From: Pseudomonadota bacterium
Lineage (GTDB): Bacteria > SAR324 > XYD2-FULL-50-16 > JAHJRI01
Reading direction: 5' to 3'
DNA length: 31,371 nt
Assembly: GCA_022360105.1 (NCBI GenBank)
Contig: JAKSDL010000005.1
Coordinates: 1 to 31,371 of the forward strand
The translations under genes and the position numbers were made by a program. The notes under the pieces are model-generated. The model made no database searches. It was not told the DNA's origin and saw nothing but the letters and a program-made list of their open reading frames with translations. Of the stretch, positions 15,470-25,520 are shown piece by piece; the first letter of the stretch is position 1, and each line of letters begins with the position of its first letter.

Positions 15470-15790
15470 TTAGCAAGATCGATAACATTCGATAACGATT
15501 AAATTGTTGCAGAGCACACAGATCTGGCATGAGTGCAACAAAAACTGAAATGGTTTTTCACAAGGTAGAGCGTCAAGCGTTTTAATTAAAGGAATGGCAA
15601 TTTGTTGCGATAAAATTCGGATTGTCTGATCGTTTTGGTTTGGATCTTCTTGACTTTTGAGAGTGTTTTTCAATTCTTCTTTTGTGATCAGCTTTTGTTC
15701 GATCAGAATTTGACCCAGTTGCTTTTTGGGTTTCTGTGCTTTGTGAATGGTAAAAGTCAATGCGGCCCCCGCCTTTATTGAAAAAGTCAA
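15470..15790 (-). pseudogene. short ORF with a GspE-N/MshEN-like segment, doubtful gene
   Basis: An open frame of 106 codons starting with TTG at 15790 and no clear ribosome site. Residues 20-50 (KKQLGQILIEQKLITKEELKNTL) resemble the start of a type II secretion/pilus ATPase N-terminal domain (GspE-N/MshEN). The rest, especially the Cys-rich tail, does not continue the domain and no ATPase follows. It may be a decayed fragment or a small free-standing protein. It lies upstream of actB on the same strand and divergent from the histidine kinase at 15957. An 18-base palindrome, AGATAAAA-AG-TTTTATCT (15802-15819), lies just upstream. Real coding status is uncertain. Confidence 0.3.
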
Positions 15791-15956
15791 TAATCCAAGA
15801 AAGATAAAAAGTTTTATCTGTCAGTTATGCGCTAATCGATGTTTTTTTTGTATTGAATTTGACAGATGGATTTTTTCAAAATAAAAAGTATGCTTCATTG
15901 CTGCACCACCAATCCTTAAGCAGGTATCACTGAATATTTTCGTTAACCGTATTGTA

Positions 15957-18272
15957 ATGTTTGAGATTTCATCGCAAAAACCCGCTCAAAGGCTTGAAAA
16001 AGCCAGGGAAATAAATGATGTGTTGCACGACATTTCCCAGGCAATCAATGAATCTATTGAGCTCGATGATCTTTTCGGGAAGATACACAATGCACTGGGC
16101 AAAATTATTGACGTCACCAACTTTTTCATCGCCTTGTTTCAATCCGATAAAAACACTGTTACCTTTCCTTTCTTCATTGATTCAGTAGTCAAAAATGATA
16201 GTTCCAAGGTCTATCCGTTGGAACAGATGAAGGGATCATTGACGGCAAAAGTCATCTCCACAGGAGAACCGCTTTTTATTACCTGGCCGGATATCCAAAA
16301 AATGCTCGACGAACTGGGTCATCCTCTTTTTGGCAAACCCTGCGCGGTTTGGCTGGGGGTTCCTTTGCGTATACAGGGGAAGGTGACAGGAGTTATCGCA
16401 GTGCAAAATTATGAGGACAAAACAGCCTATACCTATGATGATATCAGACTGCTCAGTATGGTATCCGATCAGGTGGCAATTGCCATTGAGTTAAAACTGA
16501 AAGAAAAGTCTGTCAAGGAAAGTGAAAGCAGATATCGCAACCTGGTGGAAAAAATCAGGGAAATCATCTACCTGACAGACTCTGATGGTAACATTGTTTA
16601 TGTAAGCCCCATAGCGGAAAACCTGCTGGGAATGTCCATAGAACAATTGACCGGGGACCGGGGATATTATCGATACAGGTACGCAGATGAATCAGGTGAA
16701 AGAAAAAATTTTGATAAGTTTATTTATCAGGAAGATCTCGATCAGGCTAATGAGTTATTTCAAAAGGCATTGACCAATAGAAAATCCTTTCAACTGGAAT
16801 ATCGAATCAAAACAAAAAAAGGGAAGTTAAATTGGGTCATTGAAAAAGGTCAGTTTTTTAAGGATGAAGACGGCAGGAACAGGCTTGAGGGCATCATTCT
16901 TAATCATCAGGAGCAAAAGCGAGCTGAAATGATTAACAAAGCTTTGTTCAATATATCCAATGCAGTCAACGCAACTGATGACCTGGATGATCTTTATCGA
17001 TCCATTCATAAATCCTTGCAGCTCGTTCTCAACGCAGACATTTTTTTTATTGCTCTTTACGACGCTGAAGAAGATGTTATTACTTTTCCTTACAAAAAAG
17101 ACCTGGTCGATCCTCATGAAATAGAAAAAATAACTGATGTCAGTAATTCGACTTCCCTAACCGGAGTTGTCATCAGAAAACGCAAACCGTTATTGCTCAC
17201 AAAGCAGCAATCATTCCAATTGGTTGAGAATATGGGCGGTAAACACATTGGCAAGCCTCCGGAGATCTGGCTTGGTGTTCCGCTGATGATCCGGTCAGAA
17301 GTTATTGGAGCCATGGTTTTGCAAAGTTACGAAGATCCGAACCTTTATAGTGAGGAAGATTCGGAAATTCTGATTTCGGTATCGGAGCAGGTGGCGACTG
17401 CCATTGAGAGAAAAAGAGCTGAAGCAGCTTTAAAAGACACCCAGGAAATGCTGATCGAAAGTGCACACAAAGCAGGAATGGCTGAAATTGCCAGTGGTAC
17501 GCTTCACAACGTCGGCAATATTCTCAATACAGTGAAGGTATCCACCGATGTGATCAGCAGCATTAACAGGGAATCTTCCTATTTCCTCTTCAAACAGGCA
17601 AACAAATTATTAAAAGAGAATTTTGACAATCTGGATGATTTCTTTCTGAACAATCCCAAGGGAAAACAATTACTTGAATACTATCTCCGTCTGGAATCCA
17701 CCTTTGAATCGGAAAACCGCCAGATTCAAGAACAGATCTATCGTTTACACGACAAGATCCAGCTCATGACCGATGTCATCTTTGATCAGCAAGCCTATGC
17801 AGGAGGGGGACTACTGGTCTCCGAGCATCCGGCGGATGAAATTATCAACACGGTTTTGAAAATGCAGGCGGAAATGCTTTCCAAGCATCATATTCACGTG
17901 GTGAAACGATTTAATCCCGCCTATAAAATTAAAATCCACAAGACAAAGTTTATCCATGTCCTTATCAACCTGGTGAAAAACGCCAAAGATTCCATGTTGA
18001 ATCAACCGGAGGATAATCGGAAACTTATTGTTGGAGTGGATCAGGTGGACGATCAGGTTCTAATTTCAGTTGAAGATAACGGTGAAGGGATAGCCGAAGC
18101 TATCAAAGTCCAACTGTTTCATCATGGGTTTACCACCAAAAAAGATGGTCATGGATTCGGACTTCACAACAGTGCCAACTACATGCAGGAAATGCAGGGA
18201 GAAATCCGGGTAGAAAGCAAAGGCCCCAAGCAAGGCGCCATTTTTACCCTGGTTGTGCCCTGTGTTCGTTAG
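15957..18272 (+). CDS. sensor histidine kinase, GAF-PAS-GAF-DHp-HATPase
   Basis: A 771-residue soluble kinase. It has a first GAF domain (about 15-180), a PAS domain (about 190-315), a second GAF domain (about 325-490), a dimerisation helix pair with H517, and a C-terminal HATPase (about 640-770). The ATPase has N-box LINLVKNAKDS, G1 DNGEGI and G2 GHGFGLHNSANYM. The H-box reads GTLHNVGNILN, a less common variant in which His is followed by Asn rather than Glu/Asp. No transmembrane helices are seen, so the signal is cytoplasmic. The two GAF domains are similar in their W-x-G-V-P-L segments and probably arose by duplication. No response regulator is adjacent, so it is an orphan kinase. The ATG at 15957 has no visible Shine-Dalgarno sequence. 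Confidence 0.88.
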   Translation: MFEISSQKPAQRLEKAREINDVLHDISQAINESIELDDLFGKIHNALGKIIDVTNFFIALFQSDKNTVTFPFFIDSVVKNDSSKVYPLEQMKGSLTAKVISTGEPLFITWPDIQKMLDELGHPLFGKPCAVWLGVPLRIQGKVTGVIAVQNYEDKTAYTYDDIRLLSMVSDQVAIAIELKLKEKSVKESESRYRNLVEKIREIIYLTDSDGNIVYVSPIAENLLGMSIEQLTGDRGYYRYRYADESGERKNFDKFIYQEDLDQANELFQKALTNRKSFQLEYRIKTKKGKLNWVIEKGQFFKDEDGRNRLEGIILNHQEQKRAEMINKALFNISNAVNATDDLDDLYRSIHKSLQLVLNADIFFIALYDAEEDVITFPYKKDLVDPHEIEKITDVSNSTSLTGVVIRKRKPLLLTKQQSFQLVENMGGKHIGKPPEIWLGVPLMIRSEVIGAMVLQSYEDPNLYSEEDSEILISVSEQVATAIERKRAEAALKDTQEMLIESAHKAGMAEIASGTLHNVGNILNTVKVSTDVISSINRESSYFLFKQANKLLKENFDNLDDFFLNNPKGKQLLEYYLRLESTFESENRQIQEQIYRLHDKIQLMTDVIFDQQAYAGGGLLVSEHPADEIINTVLKMQAEMLSKHHIHVVKRFNPAYKIKIHKTKFIHVLINLVKNAKDSMLNQPEDNRKLIVGVDQVDDQVLISVEDNGEGIAEAIKVQLFHHGFTTKKDGHGFGLHNSANYMQEMQGEIRVESKGPKQGAIFTLVVPCVR

Positions 18273-18285
18273 AAAAAGAACACAG
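18260..18285. terminator. hairpin at the end of the kinase gene
   Basis: CTGTGTTC (18260-18267) and GAACACAG (18278-18285) form a perfect eight-base stem with a ten-base loop that contains the kinase stop codon. It sits between convergent genes and could slow transcription from both sides. No T-tract follows, so a true intrinsic terminator is uncertain. Confidence 0.35.
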
Positions 18286-18295
18286 CGCTTACACT

Positions 18296-18844
18296 TTAAA
18301 TCACCTGATACCCTCCAATCCAGAACTCCATTTCCTTGCCTTCCCTATCCACCGTGGAAAATCTGTAGCTCGACCAAAAATCGTCTTTTACTTCAGCCGT
18401 GGCGCTCAACTTATCGGAGAGCAATTCGATGTTTGTGTCAATCTCCTGTTTTGGATTGTTAACAAAAAGCATCATTAATTTATTTTCGGCAGTCTCAGCT
18501 CTCAATTTTTCAATATCTTCCTTTAAACCTGAGACAGCAGATGCTTCCCTTGTCTTTATCCAGTGCTTCATTTCGACCACTGCAAACGGATGTTGCGATT
18601 CTCCCGGATGGTTCAGAACCAGGTCTTGTGTGTTTTGCTTTGTAAAAACGGCAAAAGGACAATGTCGGAAAAGTGACCTCAAAATAATATAATGATAAAA
18701 ACTTTCGTTCTCAATCCTAAGTATGCCGCCATCTTCATTTTCATAAGCTTTTTTATTGCTATTTACCGCTGCTCGAATGTTTTTATCCTCGTTTTCCAAG
18801 GCTGTACCTGCCATTTGAACCAACGTCGCTAGTTCCTTTTTCAT
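18296..18844 (-). CDS. hypothetical protein with possible PD-(D/E)XK nuclease motif
   Basis: A 182-residue soluble protein that I cannot place in a named family. An N-terminal helical part (1-60) leads to a segment with D74 in TQDLVLN and E91-x-K93 in FAVVEMKHW, spaced as in PD-(D/E)XK restriction-type nuclease folds. The rest is alpha/beta with a Lys/Glu-rich helix (105-125). A GGGAGGGAA ribosome site precedes ATG 18844. It stands alone, convergent with the kinase at 15957, with an intergenic region before galE. The open frame, composition and ribosome site support a real gene; the nuclease idea rests on a short motif and could be wrong. Confidence 0.6.
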   Translation of the reverse strand: MKKELATLVQMAGTALENEDKNIRAAVNSNKKAYENEDGGILRIENESFYHYIILRSLFRHCPFAVFTKQNTQDLVLNHPGESQHPFAVVEMKHWIKTREASAVSGLKEDIEKLRAETAENKLMMLFVNNPKQEIDTNIELLSDKLSATAEVKDDFWSSYRFSTVDREGKEMEFWIGGYQVI

Positions 18845-19235
18845 TTTATTTGTTCCCTCCCTCAGACAGTCGGTTGTCTTCGATCACCAGTCATACTTCG
18901 TCCTGTGCGATCGTTCCCAAAAAATATCACTGCGAATCAACAGGATGATACAGCCTAATGTCTTTAATCTCAAGCTTTATTTAAATTCATCTGAATTTTG
19001 CGATTGAACAATAAGTCATGCTGATAGTCAAAACAGGGCTTGCGTATTGGTCAGTTGCTTTTCTATTAGGAAGATTAATTTCATCCGTTTGAAAAGCAGG
19101 CCGTTAATCTTTTTAATCCGGATGCAGTTGATGAATGCGGACTCTTTTGATACTTTTAGCGATTAAAGGTTTTCACTTGAAGAGGAGATTTAAAGGCAGG
19201 ATATCTGTATAACAAACTCATCACTCAACATCATT
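18845..19235. other. divergent intergenic region upstream of galE
   Basis: About 0.39 kb with no gene recognised. AAATTCA-TC-TGAATTT (18983-18998) is a perfect 16-base palindrome that could be an operator. A strong AGAGGAGA sequence lies near 19180 but no start codon follows it at a useful distance, and galE begins about 50 bases later without a close ribosome site. No convincing -35/-10 pair was found. Confidence 0.4.
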
Positions 19236-20207
19236 ATGAAATCAATTCTTGTAATCGGCGGGGCCGGCTATATCGGTAGTCATGTCGTACTTTCCTTTCT
19301 CAATGCCGGATTTGATGTCACTGTTCTGGATAACTTAAGCTCGGGTAGGCAGATCAATCTTTTTGATGAAGCAAAATTTATCCATGCGGATCTTCAGGAT
19401 CGTGTTGCACTTAACGAGGTTTTCAAAAAACCATACGACGGTGTCATCCATTTAGCTGCATTAAAGGCCGCCGGTGAATCCATGATTGTACCCGAACAAT
19501 ATGCTTATCAAAATATCAACGGTACCATGAACCTGCTGGAAGCACTTTCCAATTCGAAAACAAAAGTTTTGATATTCTCATCTTCAGCCGCTGTTTACGG
19601 CCTGCCCAGATACCTGCCCCTTGATGAAAAACATCCCCTGGAACCTGTCAATTTCTATGGCTTTACCAAATTGGAGATAGAAAGATTTTTAGATTGGTTT
19701 TTTCGGCTAAAAGGAATTCACTATGCCAGCCTGCGTTATTTCAATGCGGCTGGTTATGATACCGAAGGACGGATCAAGGGCCTGGAACAAAAGCCGGCTA
19801 ATCTGATTCCCATTGTCATGGAAGCAGCCATTGGCTTGAGAGAAAAAGTGGATGTCTACGGCAATGACTATCCTACCTCGGATGGAACCGGTATTAGGGA
19901 TTATATTCATGTAACGGATCTTGCGGATGCCCACCTCAAAGCTTTCAACCTTGTGCACAAGAAAGGAGAGTCATTGGCGGTAAACCTGGGGACAGGCACT
20001 GGGCACTCAGTACTCGATGTCATCAAAATGGCTGAGAAGATTTCAGGTAAAGCGATTAAGCATGAATTCGCAGAGAGAAGACCTGGTGATCCTGCAGAGC
20101 TTTATTCCACAGCAGATAAAGCCGAGAAATTGTTAAAATGGAAGCCCAAGTTCAGCGACCTGAAAACCATCGTCTCCTCTACTTGGGAGGTATACAAACC
20201 TGCTTGA
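19236..20207 (+). CDS. galE: UDP-glucose 4-epimerase
   Basis: A 323-residue extended short-chain dehydrogenase/reductase that interconverts UDP-glucose and UDP-galactose, supplying sugars for polysaccharide or lipopolysaccharide. The NAD-binding GGAGYIG lies at 8-14, the DNLSSG loop at 32-37, the SSSAAVYG strand at 115-122, and the catalytic Y141-x3-K145 in YGFTK. RYFNAAG, GIRDYIHVTDLA and RRPGDP further match GalE. The length is near the usual 325-340. It is convergent with the kinase at 20231-22729 (23-base gap) and alone on its strand. No partner sugar genes are nearby. The ATG is preceded by no clear Shine-Dalgarno sequence. Specificity for Glc versus GlcNAc cannot be read. Confidence 0.92.
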   Translation: MKSILVIGGAGYIGSHVVLSFLNAGFDVTVLDNLSSGRQINLFDEAKFIHADLQDRVALNEVFKKPYDGVIHLAALKAAGESMIVPEQYAYQNINGTMNLLEALSNSKTKVLIFSSSAAVYGLPRYLPLDEKHPLEPVNFYGFTKLEIERFLDWFFRLKGIHYASLRYFNAAGYDTEGRIKGLEQKPANLIPIVMEAAIGLREKVDVYGNDYPTSDGTGIRDYIHVTDLADAHLKAFNLVHKKGESLAVNLGTGTGHSVLDVIKMAEKISGKAIKHEFAERRPGDPAELYSTADKAEKLLKWKPKFSDLKTIVSSTWEVYKPA

Positions 20208-20230
20208 TGATACTCTTGAAAATGGAACCT

Positions 20231-22729
20231 TCAAACGGGCAGGCGGATCACAAAGACTGCTCCCTGGCCTGGTTTGGAGGCCACAGAAATAGTTCCCCCG
20301 TGATTCTCTGTAATGATGAAATAGGAAACCGCCAGACCTAAACCTGTTCCCACCCCCAATTCCTTGGTGGTAAAAAAAGGTTCAAAAATCCTCTTTTGGG
20401 TCTGTTCATCCATACCAGGCCCGTTATCCTCAATCTCCACACGAACAAAATCCTGATCCGGTATGACTTTTAAAAGAAAACTGGGATTGGGATTATTACC
20501 AAGGTTTTCCGCCATAGCCTGGGCGCCGTTTTTCAGGATATTGAAGAAAACCTGCTGAATGGTGTTCGCCTCACAAGGGACCTTTGAGACCTCAGTGTTG
20601 TACTCCCTCACAATTTTTATCTTTTTAAAATCGAATCGTTGTTTCAGATCATATTCGTTGTATGCCAACTCAATGGTTTTATCCAGCAAATCCGCCAGGT
20701 CATGTTTGGAATACAGCGTACCGGCCTTGTAACTGAAATTCAGCATATTCTCTACTATTTTCGCTGCCCTGTGCCCGGCTTCCAGAACTTTTTCGATGGT
20801 GTTATCAAGTTTACGCTGCTTAAAATACTCTTCGATTTTTTCGATTGTCGTACCTGCTTTTTCGGCAATTGCCGCATTTTTAGGCAAGTCGACGGATAAT
20901 CTGTTACGAATGACTTGAAGATTTTGAATAATCCCTGCCAGAGGGTTGTTAATTTCATGGGCCATACCGGCAGCCAAACCCCCCACCGTAAACATTTTCT
21001 CGGTCTGCAGCATGATCTCTTCCATGCGGACCCGCTCCGTCACGTCTTCCACTAAAATAACAGCGCCTTCCACTTCATCGTTAATCAGCGGATAAACAGT
21101 AATATTGAAAAGATGGTTCAAGCCGCCCCATTTTACCTGTACTTTGGATTCCACCAGGGTCTCGCTTTTTCGGATTGCTTGTTGCGCCATATCAGCAACA
21201 ATCGACAACTCCGAAAAAACTTCGCTCAGTGGATTCCCCAGGGCTTTTAAGGGTGATGTTTCGGTAAACACCTGCGCGGTCTTGTTCCATTGGGTGATCC
21301 TGCCCTCTATATCCACTCCGATTAGAATTGAAGGCATGGAATTGATGATATTGCTAAGCAGGTTTCGCAGGCTTTTTAATTCATTTTCAAAAAGTTTACG
21401 TCGCGTAACATCCTGGGCAGTCCCGATTATTTTGATCTTCTTACCTGCTTCATTGCAGTAGACCTTACCCCGTTCCCTGATATATTTAATTTCCCCATCG
21501 CCCATGATCAATCGATGGGTGAAATCAAAAGTTCCGTTTTTTTCCACTGCTTGAGTTACAGCCACCAGTAGCTCATCCAAATCTTCGGGATGAATTCTTT
21601 GTTGAATCATATCAAGATCAGGTGGCTGGGGTTGTGGTTCGGAACCAAACAACCGAAAGCTTTCGTCCGACCAGTGTAACACCTCACCATTAAGCCCCAG
21701 TTCCCAACTACCGAGATTGGCAATTTCCTGGGCCATCGCCAGGTGGGCCTTGTTCGCTGTCAATTCATCTGTTATCTGCTGCCATTGAGACACATCCTTT
21801 GCAGTTAACAGAAAAAAACCCTTGTTATCTATATATTTCAACGTACCGGACACTTCCACGGGATATGATGACCCATCTTTCCTGACGTGCCTTCCCTGTG
21901 CCACAAGAAATTTATCCGGGTTTTTGCGCACTTGTTCCATACGAGCACTGAATATCTCTTCGGTGACAAACGATTCCTCAATATCGATAATCCTTAAATT
22001 AAGTAATTCGTCATACTCGTATCCCAACTGCTCACACGCCCGTTTGTTAACCTGCAAAAACTTGCCTGTGTCAGGGTCAACAATAAAGACACATTCACTT
22101 GATAAATCCATTGCGAGCCGAAGTCTTTTCAAGTCATCCTCAATCGATCTTCTCTCTTCGGCATCTGACTTAAGCTCTTGGCTCAACTGCTCCAGTTCAC
22201 GACCGCGAAGCTCCACCTTCTGTTCCAACTCCTCTTTGATCGATTTCAATTCCTTTTCTGTCTTCCATTTATCAGCAAGTGTAACGGAGAAGTGAAAGAT
22301 CTCCTGCGGATAAATTGGTTTGCGAACAAAGAGAATTTTATGTGACGGTCGGATTGTACTGAGGGTTCCTTCCGTATCTACGTCAGGATACCCGGTAATC
22401 ATAACGATTTCTATTTCTTCATCCAGCTTCCTGATCTCACGGGCTACCCAGATTCCGTCTTTGTCGCTTCCCATGTTGATATCCAAAAAGGCAACAGCAA
22501 ACGGATTTCCTTCCGACAAAGAATCCCGAACCAACTGAACGGCTGTGGTTGGCTGCCGACTGGTAACAACGGCAAACCGATGCTTTGATGATCCCACTGG
22601 GTGCTGACTATCGGAGTAGTCGTCTCGATCGGCTTGTGCCGGGCTCAAGACTTCGGTGAATACTTCCAAAATGGTCTGTTCATTGTCCACTACGAGTATT
22701 CGTAGTGGTCTCCGGGAATGACTATCCAT
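20231..22729 (-). CDS. hybrid sensor histidine kinase, REC-PAS-PAS-PAS-DHp-HATPase
   Basis: An 832-residue soluble kinase. An N-terminal receiver domain has VVDNE (D15), phospho-acceptor D83 in FLDINM and MITGYP. It contains a polar insertion of about 25 residues (29-52) between its first helix and second strand. A coiled coil (about 150-205) and three PAS domains (about 206-325, 330-450, 455-570) follow. The DHp helix has H591 in [12 protein letters not shown], and the HATPase has [18 protein letters not shown] and [11 protein letters not shown]. The receiver-first layout suggests the kinase is itself controlled by another kinase; the GAF kinase at 15957 is one possible phosphodonor by proximity only. 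Partners are not identified. Confidence 0.88.
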   Translation of the reverse strand: MDSHSRRPLRILVVDNEQTILEVFTEVLSPAQADRDDYSDSQHPVGSSKHRFAVVTSRQPTTAVQLVRDSLSEGNPFAVAFLDINMGSDKDGIWVAREIRKLDEEIEIVMITGYPDVDTEGTLSTIRPSHKILFVRKPIYPQEIFHFSVTLADKWKTEKELKSIKEELEQKVELRGRELEQLSQELKSDAEERRSIEDDLKRLRLAMDLSSECVFIVDPDTGKFLQVNKRACEQLGYEYDELLNLRIIDIEESFVTEEIFSARMEQVRKNPDKFLVAQGRHVRKDGSSYPVEVSGTLKYIDNKGFFLLTAKDVSQWQQITDELTANKAHLAMAQEIANLGSWELGLNGEVLHWSDESFRLFGSEPQPQPPDLDMIQQRIHPEDLDELLVAVTQAVEKNGTFDFTHRLIMGDGEIKYIRERGKVYCNEAGKKIKIIGTAQDVTRRKLFENELKSLRNLLSNIINSMPSILIGVDIEGRITQWNKTAQVFTETSPLKALGNPLSEVFSELSIVADMAQQAIRKSETLVESKVQVKWGGLNHLFNITVYPLINDEVEGAVILVEDVTERVRMEEIMLQTEKMFTVGGLAAGMAHEINNPLAGIIQNLQVIRNRLSVDLPKNAAIAEKAGTTIEKIEEYFKQRKLDNTIEKVLEAGHRAAKIVENMLNFSYKAGTLYSKHDLADLLDKTIELAYNEYDLKQRFDFKKIKIVREYNTEVSKVPCEANTIQQVFFNILKNGAQAMAENLGNNPNPSFLLKVIPDQDFVRVEIEDNGPGMDEQTQKRIFEPFFTTKELGVGTGLGLAVSYFIITENHGGTISVASKPGQGAVFVIRLPV

Positions 22730-23090
22730 TTACTTTTTCATTTACCAGGTAAGCGATCTATTCCAAAAAAGCGAGCAGGTTGGTTCATGGCGTGCCACCG
22801 ACTCCGGTATCGATTTTGCCGGGCACACCACCCTGTTTTCGAATCAGAAGGCAATTGAATTTTTATATTACGGAGGAAATTCATGCGATACAACTCACTT
22901 TGAGTATACTTCATTAACTGGAAATAACAATTCTTAACTATGATCACAAATTTTTATTATGCCAACGAAATAGTCGGCGATCCCCCCACAAAAGCCAAAA
23001 ACCGGCATTGCCCAGAGATTTGATTGACAGATTATGTTGACTACGAACAAATAAATGAAATGACCGGATGTAGAACACCCATTTTATTTT
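22730..23090. other. divergent intergenic region
   Basis: About 0.36 kb between the divergent kinase and helicase genes. TTGACA at 23024-23029 is a plausible -35 box for the helicase, with only a weak AT-rich -10 near 23047-23055. An open minus-strand frame across 22738-22947 has no protein-like character. Nothing else was recognised. Confidence 0.35.
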
Positions 23091-25520
23091 TTGATTAACA
23101 GGGGCTTGAATCAGTTGAGAAACAACAATTTGAAACTAACAGACAACCGCCTGCGCATATCTGTTCGTGAATTGGTTGAGCAGGTTATGCAACAGGGAGA
23201 CCGAAAGGGATCTTTTATAAGTCCAAAAAGAGCGATTGAGGGAACTCTTGGTCATCAAGCCCTACAAAATAGAAGAGGTGATGGATATCGCAGGGAGGTC
23301 AGGGTATCTCATAAAATTGATGATCATTCATCAGGTCTTACCCTGGAGGTTCACGGCAGAATTGACGGTGTTTACAAGCAGAAAAGTACCTTTACGGTGG
23401 AGGAGATAAAAACGACCCATAAATCGTTGGAGGAAATGGAATTAAGGGAGGACGGTCTACATTTTGCTCAGGCCAAAATCTATGGTTTTCTATTTGCGCA
23501 TACCTTCAAACTGAATACTATCATCGTCGATCTAACCTATTACCAGCTTAAATCCACCAAAACCAAAACCTTTTCCGTCACATTTAAAATAAAAGAACTG
23601 GAGGAGTATTTTTATGATTCGGTTGACGCTTATCTGGACAGCATTCGTGAGCTTTATGACTGGCAGAAAATTAGAAATGCCTCCATCGAGTCCATGACAT
23701 TTCCTTTTCAATCATATCGACAAGGACAGGACATATTCATTGAAGAAGTAAACCAGGCTGTTTCAGGTCATTACAATTTGTTTGTCCAGGCTCCGACGGG
23801 ACTTGGAAAAACCATCTCTGTTCTTTTCCCATCTATTCAAGCCATAGGCGCAGGAGTCTGTTCCAAGGTTTTTTATCTTACCGCTCGAACAACCACCAGG
23901 GAGGCACCGGAATTGGTGTTAGACCTGCTTCGAAAAAACGGACTGCGCTTAAAATCCATTGTAATTACCGCCAAAGAAAAAACTTGCCTGCAGGATGAAA
24001 TGGTCTGCAATCCGGAATATTGTGAATATCTTTTCAATTACTTTGGAAAAATAAATGCAGCAGTACGGGATCTGTTTCAGGAAGATCATTTTAACAAAAT
24101 GAACATTGAAGCCTGTGCGCGCAAGCACAAAGTCTGTCCTTTTGAACTCTCACTGGATCTTTCAGTTATCTCCGATTGTGTAATTTGCGATTACAACTAT
24201 TTCTTTGATCCCAGAATTCAGCTGGCAAGGTACGATTCCGACTCAAAAATGCCGTTTGTCTACCTGGTAGATGAAGCACACAACCTGGTGGAACGCTCCA
24301 GAGACATGTATTCTGCTTCATTGGAAAAAAAAGATTTCCTGGTTTGCAAACGGCTGGTGGATAAAAAGAACTATGGTGAACTGCACCAATGCCTTGCCAC
24401 CTTGGATAGTTGCCTGCTTTCCATCAGAAAAAACGGTTTTGCTGACCATTCAAATGAAATAGCGACCAGGGAAATTTCTGACGATTTAATTGATTATCTG
24501 ATCGATTTTCTGGAACCCGCAGAATCCCTGCTGACCACCAAGAATTTCCTACCTTTTCGAGATCATCTGCTGGAGTTGTATTACCAGGTATCTTTCTTTT
24601 TAAAGATCAATCAGATTCGCAAGGAATCAGACTCGTTCGCTGTGGTCATGTATCGCAAGCAAAGCGACCTTACCGTGAAATTACACTGTCTGGATGCTGC
24701 CCAAATGATCAGTCAAAAACTAACCAAAGGCCTTGCAACTGTTTTCTTTTCAGCCACTCTTACACCTGCTGATTACTTCACAAACCTGTTGGGAGGATCA
24801 CAGGATGACAGATCCATCCGACTGCCATCTCCTTTTCCGCCGTCACACAGGTGCCTTTGCCTTGTTGACAATATCTCCACCCGGTATCGAGATCGGGACG
24901 TGACTTATGATCCCATTGCGGAGTACCTTTCTATCTATCTTCAGCAAAAGCATGGGAATTACCTGGTGTTTTTTCCCTCTTACAAATATCTGGAAGAAGT
25001 ATTTCATCGCTGTCTGGACTTGATTGATAATATGACACTGATTCGGCAGCAGACCTATATGCGGGAGGAAGAGCGGGAAGCCTTTATTAAAGAATTCAAG
25101 GATGATCGCGAAGACCCACTGGCTGGATTTGTAGTAATGGGTGGGATCTTTGGAGAAAGTATTGATCTTCCCGGAGAAAAGTTGACAGGCACCGCCATTG
25201 TTGGTGTCGGGTTGCCCCAGGTTAACCTGGAAAGAAACCTGATTCGGCATTACCATGATCAACATTCCACAAACGGATTTCACTACGCTTATACCTACCC
25301 TGGCATGAACAAAGTTCTGCAGGCGGCCGGCAGACTGATTCGCACCGAAACAGATAAAGGAAGCTTATTGTTAATTGATGACAGGTTCGGAAACAGATTG
25401 TATAGAAAACTGTTTCCACCTGAGTGGAATCAGCAACATATCATCAGAAACAGCGAATCGCTCAGGGTTGTTTTAAACGATTTTTGGAATCGGCAACCAG
25501 GGTCATTCAAAAACCGATGA
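23091..25520 (+). CDS. RecB/Cas4-type nuclease fused to XPD/DinG-family Fe-S helicase
   Basis: About 800 residues. Residues ~50-140 hold a PD-(D/E)XK nuclease of the RecB/Cas4 type: GTLGH (H55), D92 in GRIDGV, E105-x-K107 in EEIKTT and Q127-x3-Y131 in QAKIY. The helicase follows, with Q-motif-like YRQGQ, Walker A APTGLGKT (234-241), DEAH (394-397), FFSATLTP, GGIFGESIDLPG and QAAGRLIRT. Seven Cys between the first two motifs (299, 306, 311, 342, 349, 363, 366) include the ligands of the Fe-S cluster expected in XPD/DinG proteins. Such fusions should unwind and cut DNA in repair. The start is uncertain: TTG 23091 has no ribosome site, and TTG 23115, with AGGGG ten bases upstream, is an alternative. 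No Cas genes are near. Confidence 0.87.
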   Translation: MINRGLNQLRNNNLKLTDNRLRISVRELVEQVMQQGDRKGSFISPKRAIEGTLGHQALQNRRGDGYRREVRVSHKIDDHSSGLTLEVHGRIDGVYKQKSTFTVEEIKTTHKSLEEMELREDGLHFAQAKIYGFLFAHTFKLNTIIVDLTYYQLKSTKTKTFSVTFKIKELEEYFYDSVDAYLDSIRELYDWQKIRNASIESMTFPFQSYRQGQDIFIEEVNQAVSGHYNLFVQAPTGLGKTISVLFPSIQAIGAGVCSKVFYLTARTTTREAPELVLDLLRKNGLRLKSIVITAKEKTCLQDEMVCNPEYCEYLFNYFGKINAAVRDLFQEDHFNKMNIEACARKHKVCPFELSLDLSVISDCVICDYNYFFDPRIQLARYDSDSKMPFVYLVDEAHNLVERSRDMYSASLEKKDFLVCKRLVDKKNYGELHQCLATLDSCLLSIRKNGFADHSNEIATREISDDLIDYLIDFLEPAESLLTTKNFLPFRDHLLELYYQVSFFLKINQIRKESDSFAVVMYRKQSDLTVKLHCLDAAQMISQKLTKGLATVFFSATLTPADYFTNLLGGSQDDRSIRLPSPFPPSHRCLCLVDNISTRYRDRDVTYDPIAEYLSIYLQQKHGNYLVFFPSYKYLEEVFHRCLDLIDNMTLIRQQTYMREEEREAFIKEFKDDREDPLAGFVVMGGIFGESIDLPGEKLTGTAIVGVGLPQVNLERNLIRHYHDQHSTNGFHYAYTYPGMNKVLQAAGRLIRTETDKGSLLLIDDRFGNRLYRKLFPPEWNQQHIIRNSESLRVVLNDFWNRQPGSFKNR

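Noticed and set aside
15436..15475. T/A-rich run taken as an intrinsic terminator
   Set aside because: No GC-rich stem precedes the run on either strand, and it overlaps the candidate -35 box of the actB promoter.
22738..22947. 69-codon minus-strand frame before the hybrid kinase
   Set aside because: Composition is not protein-like and no ribosome site or domain is visible.
23091..25520. Cas4 or type IV CRISPR DinG component
   Set aside because: There is no CRISPR array or other cas gene in the window; the nuclease-helicase fusion also occurs as a stand-alone repair-type protein.
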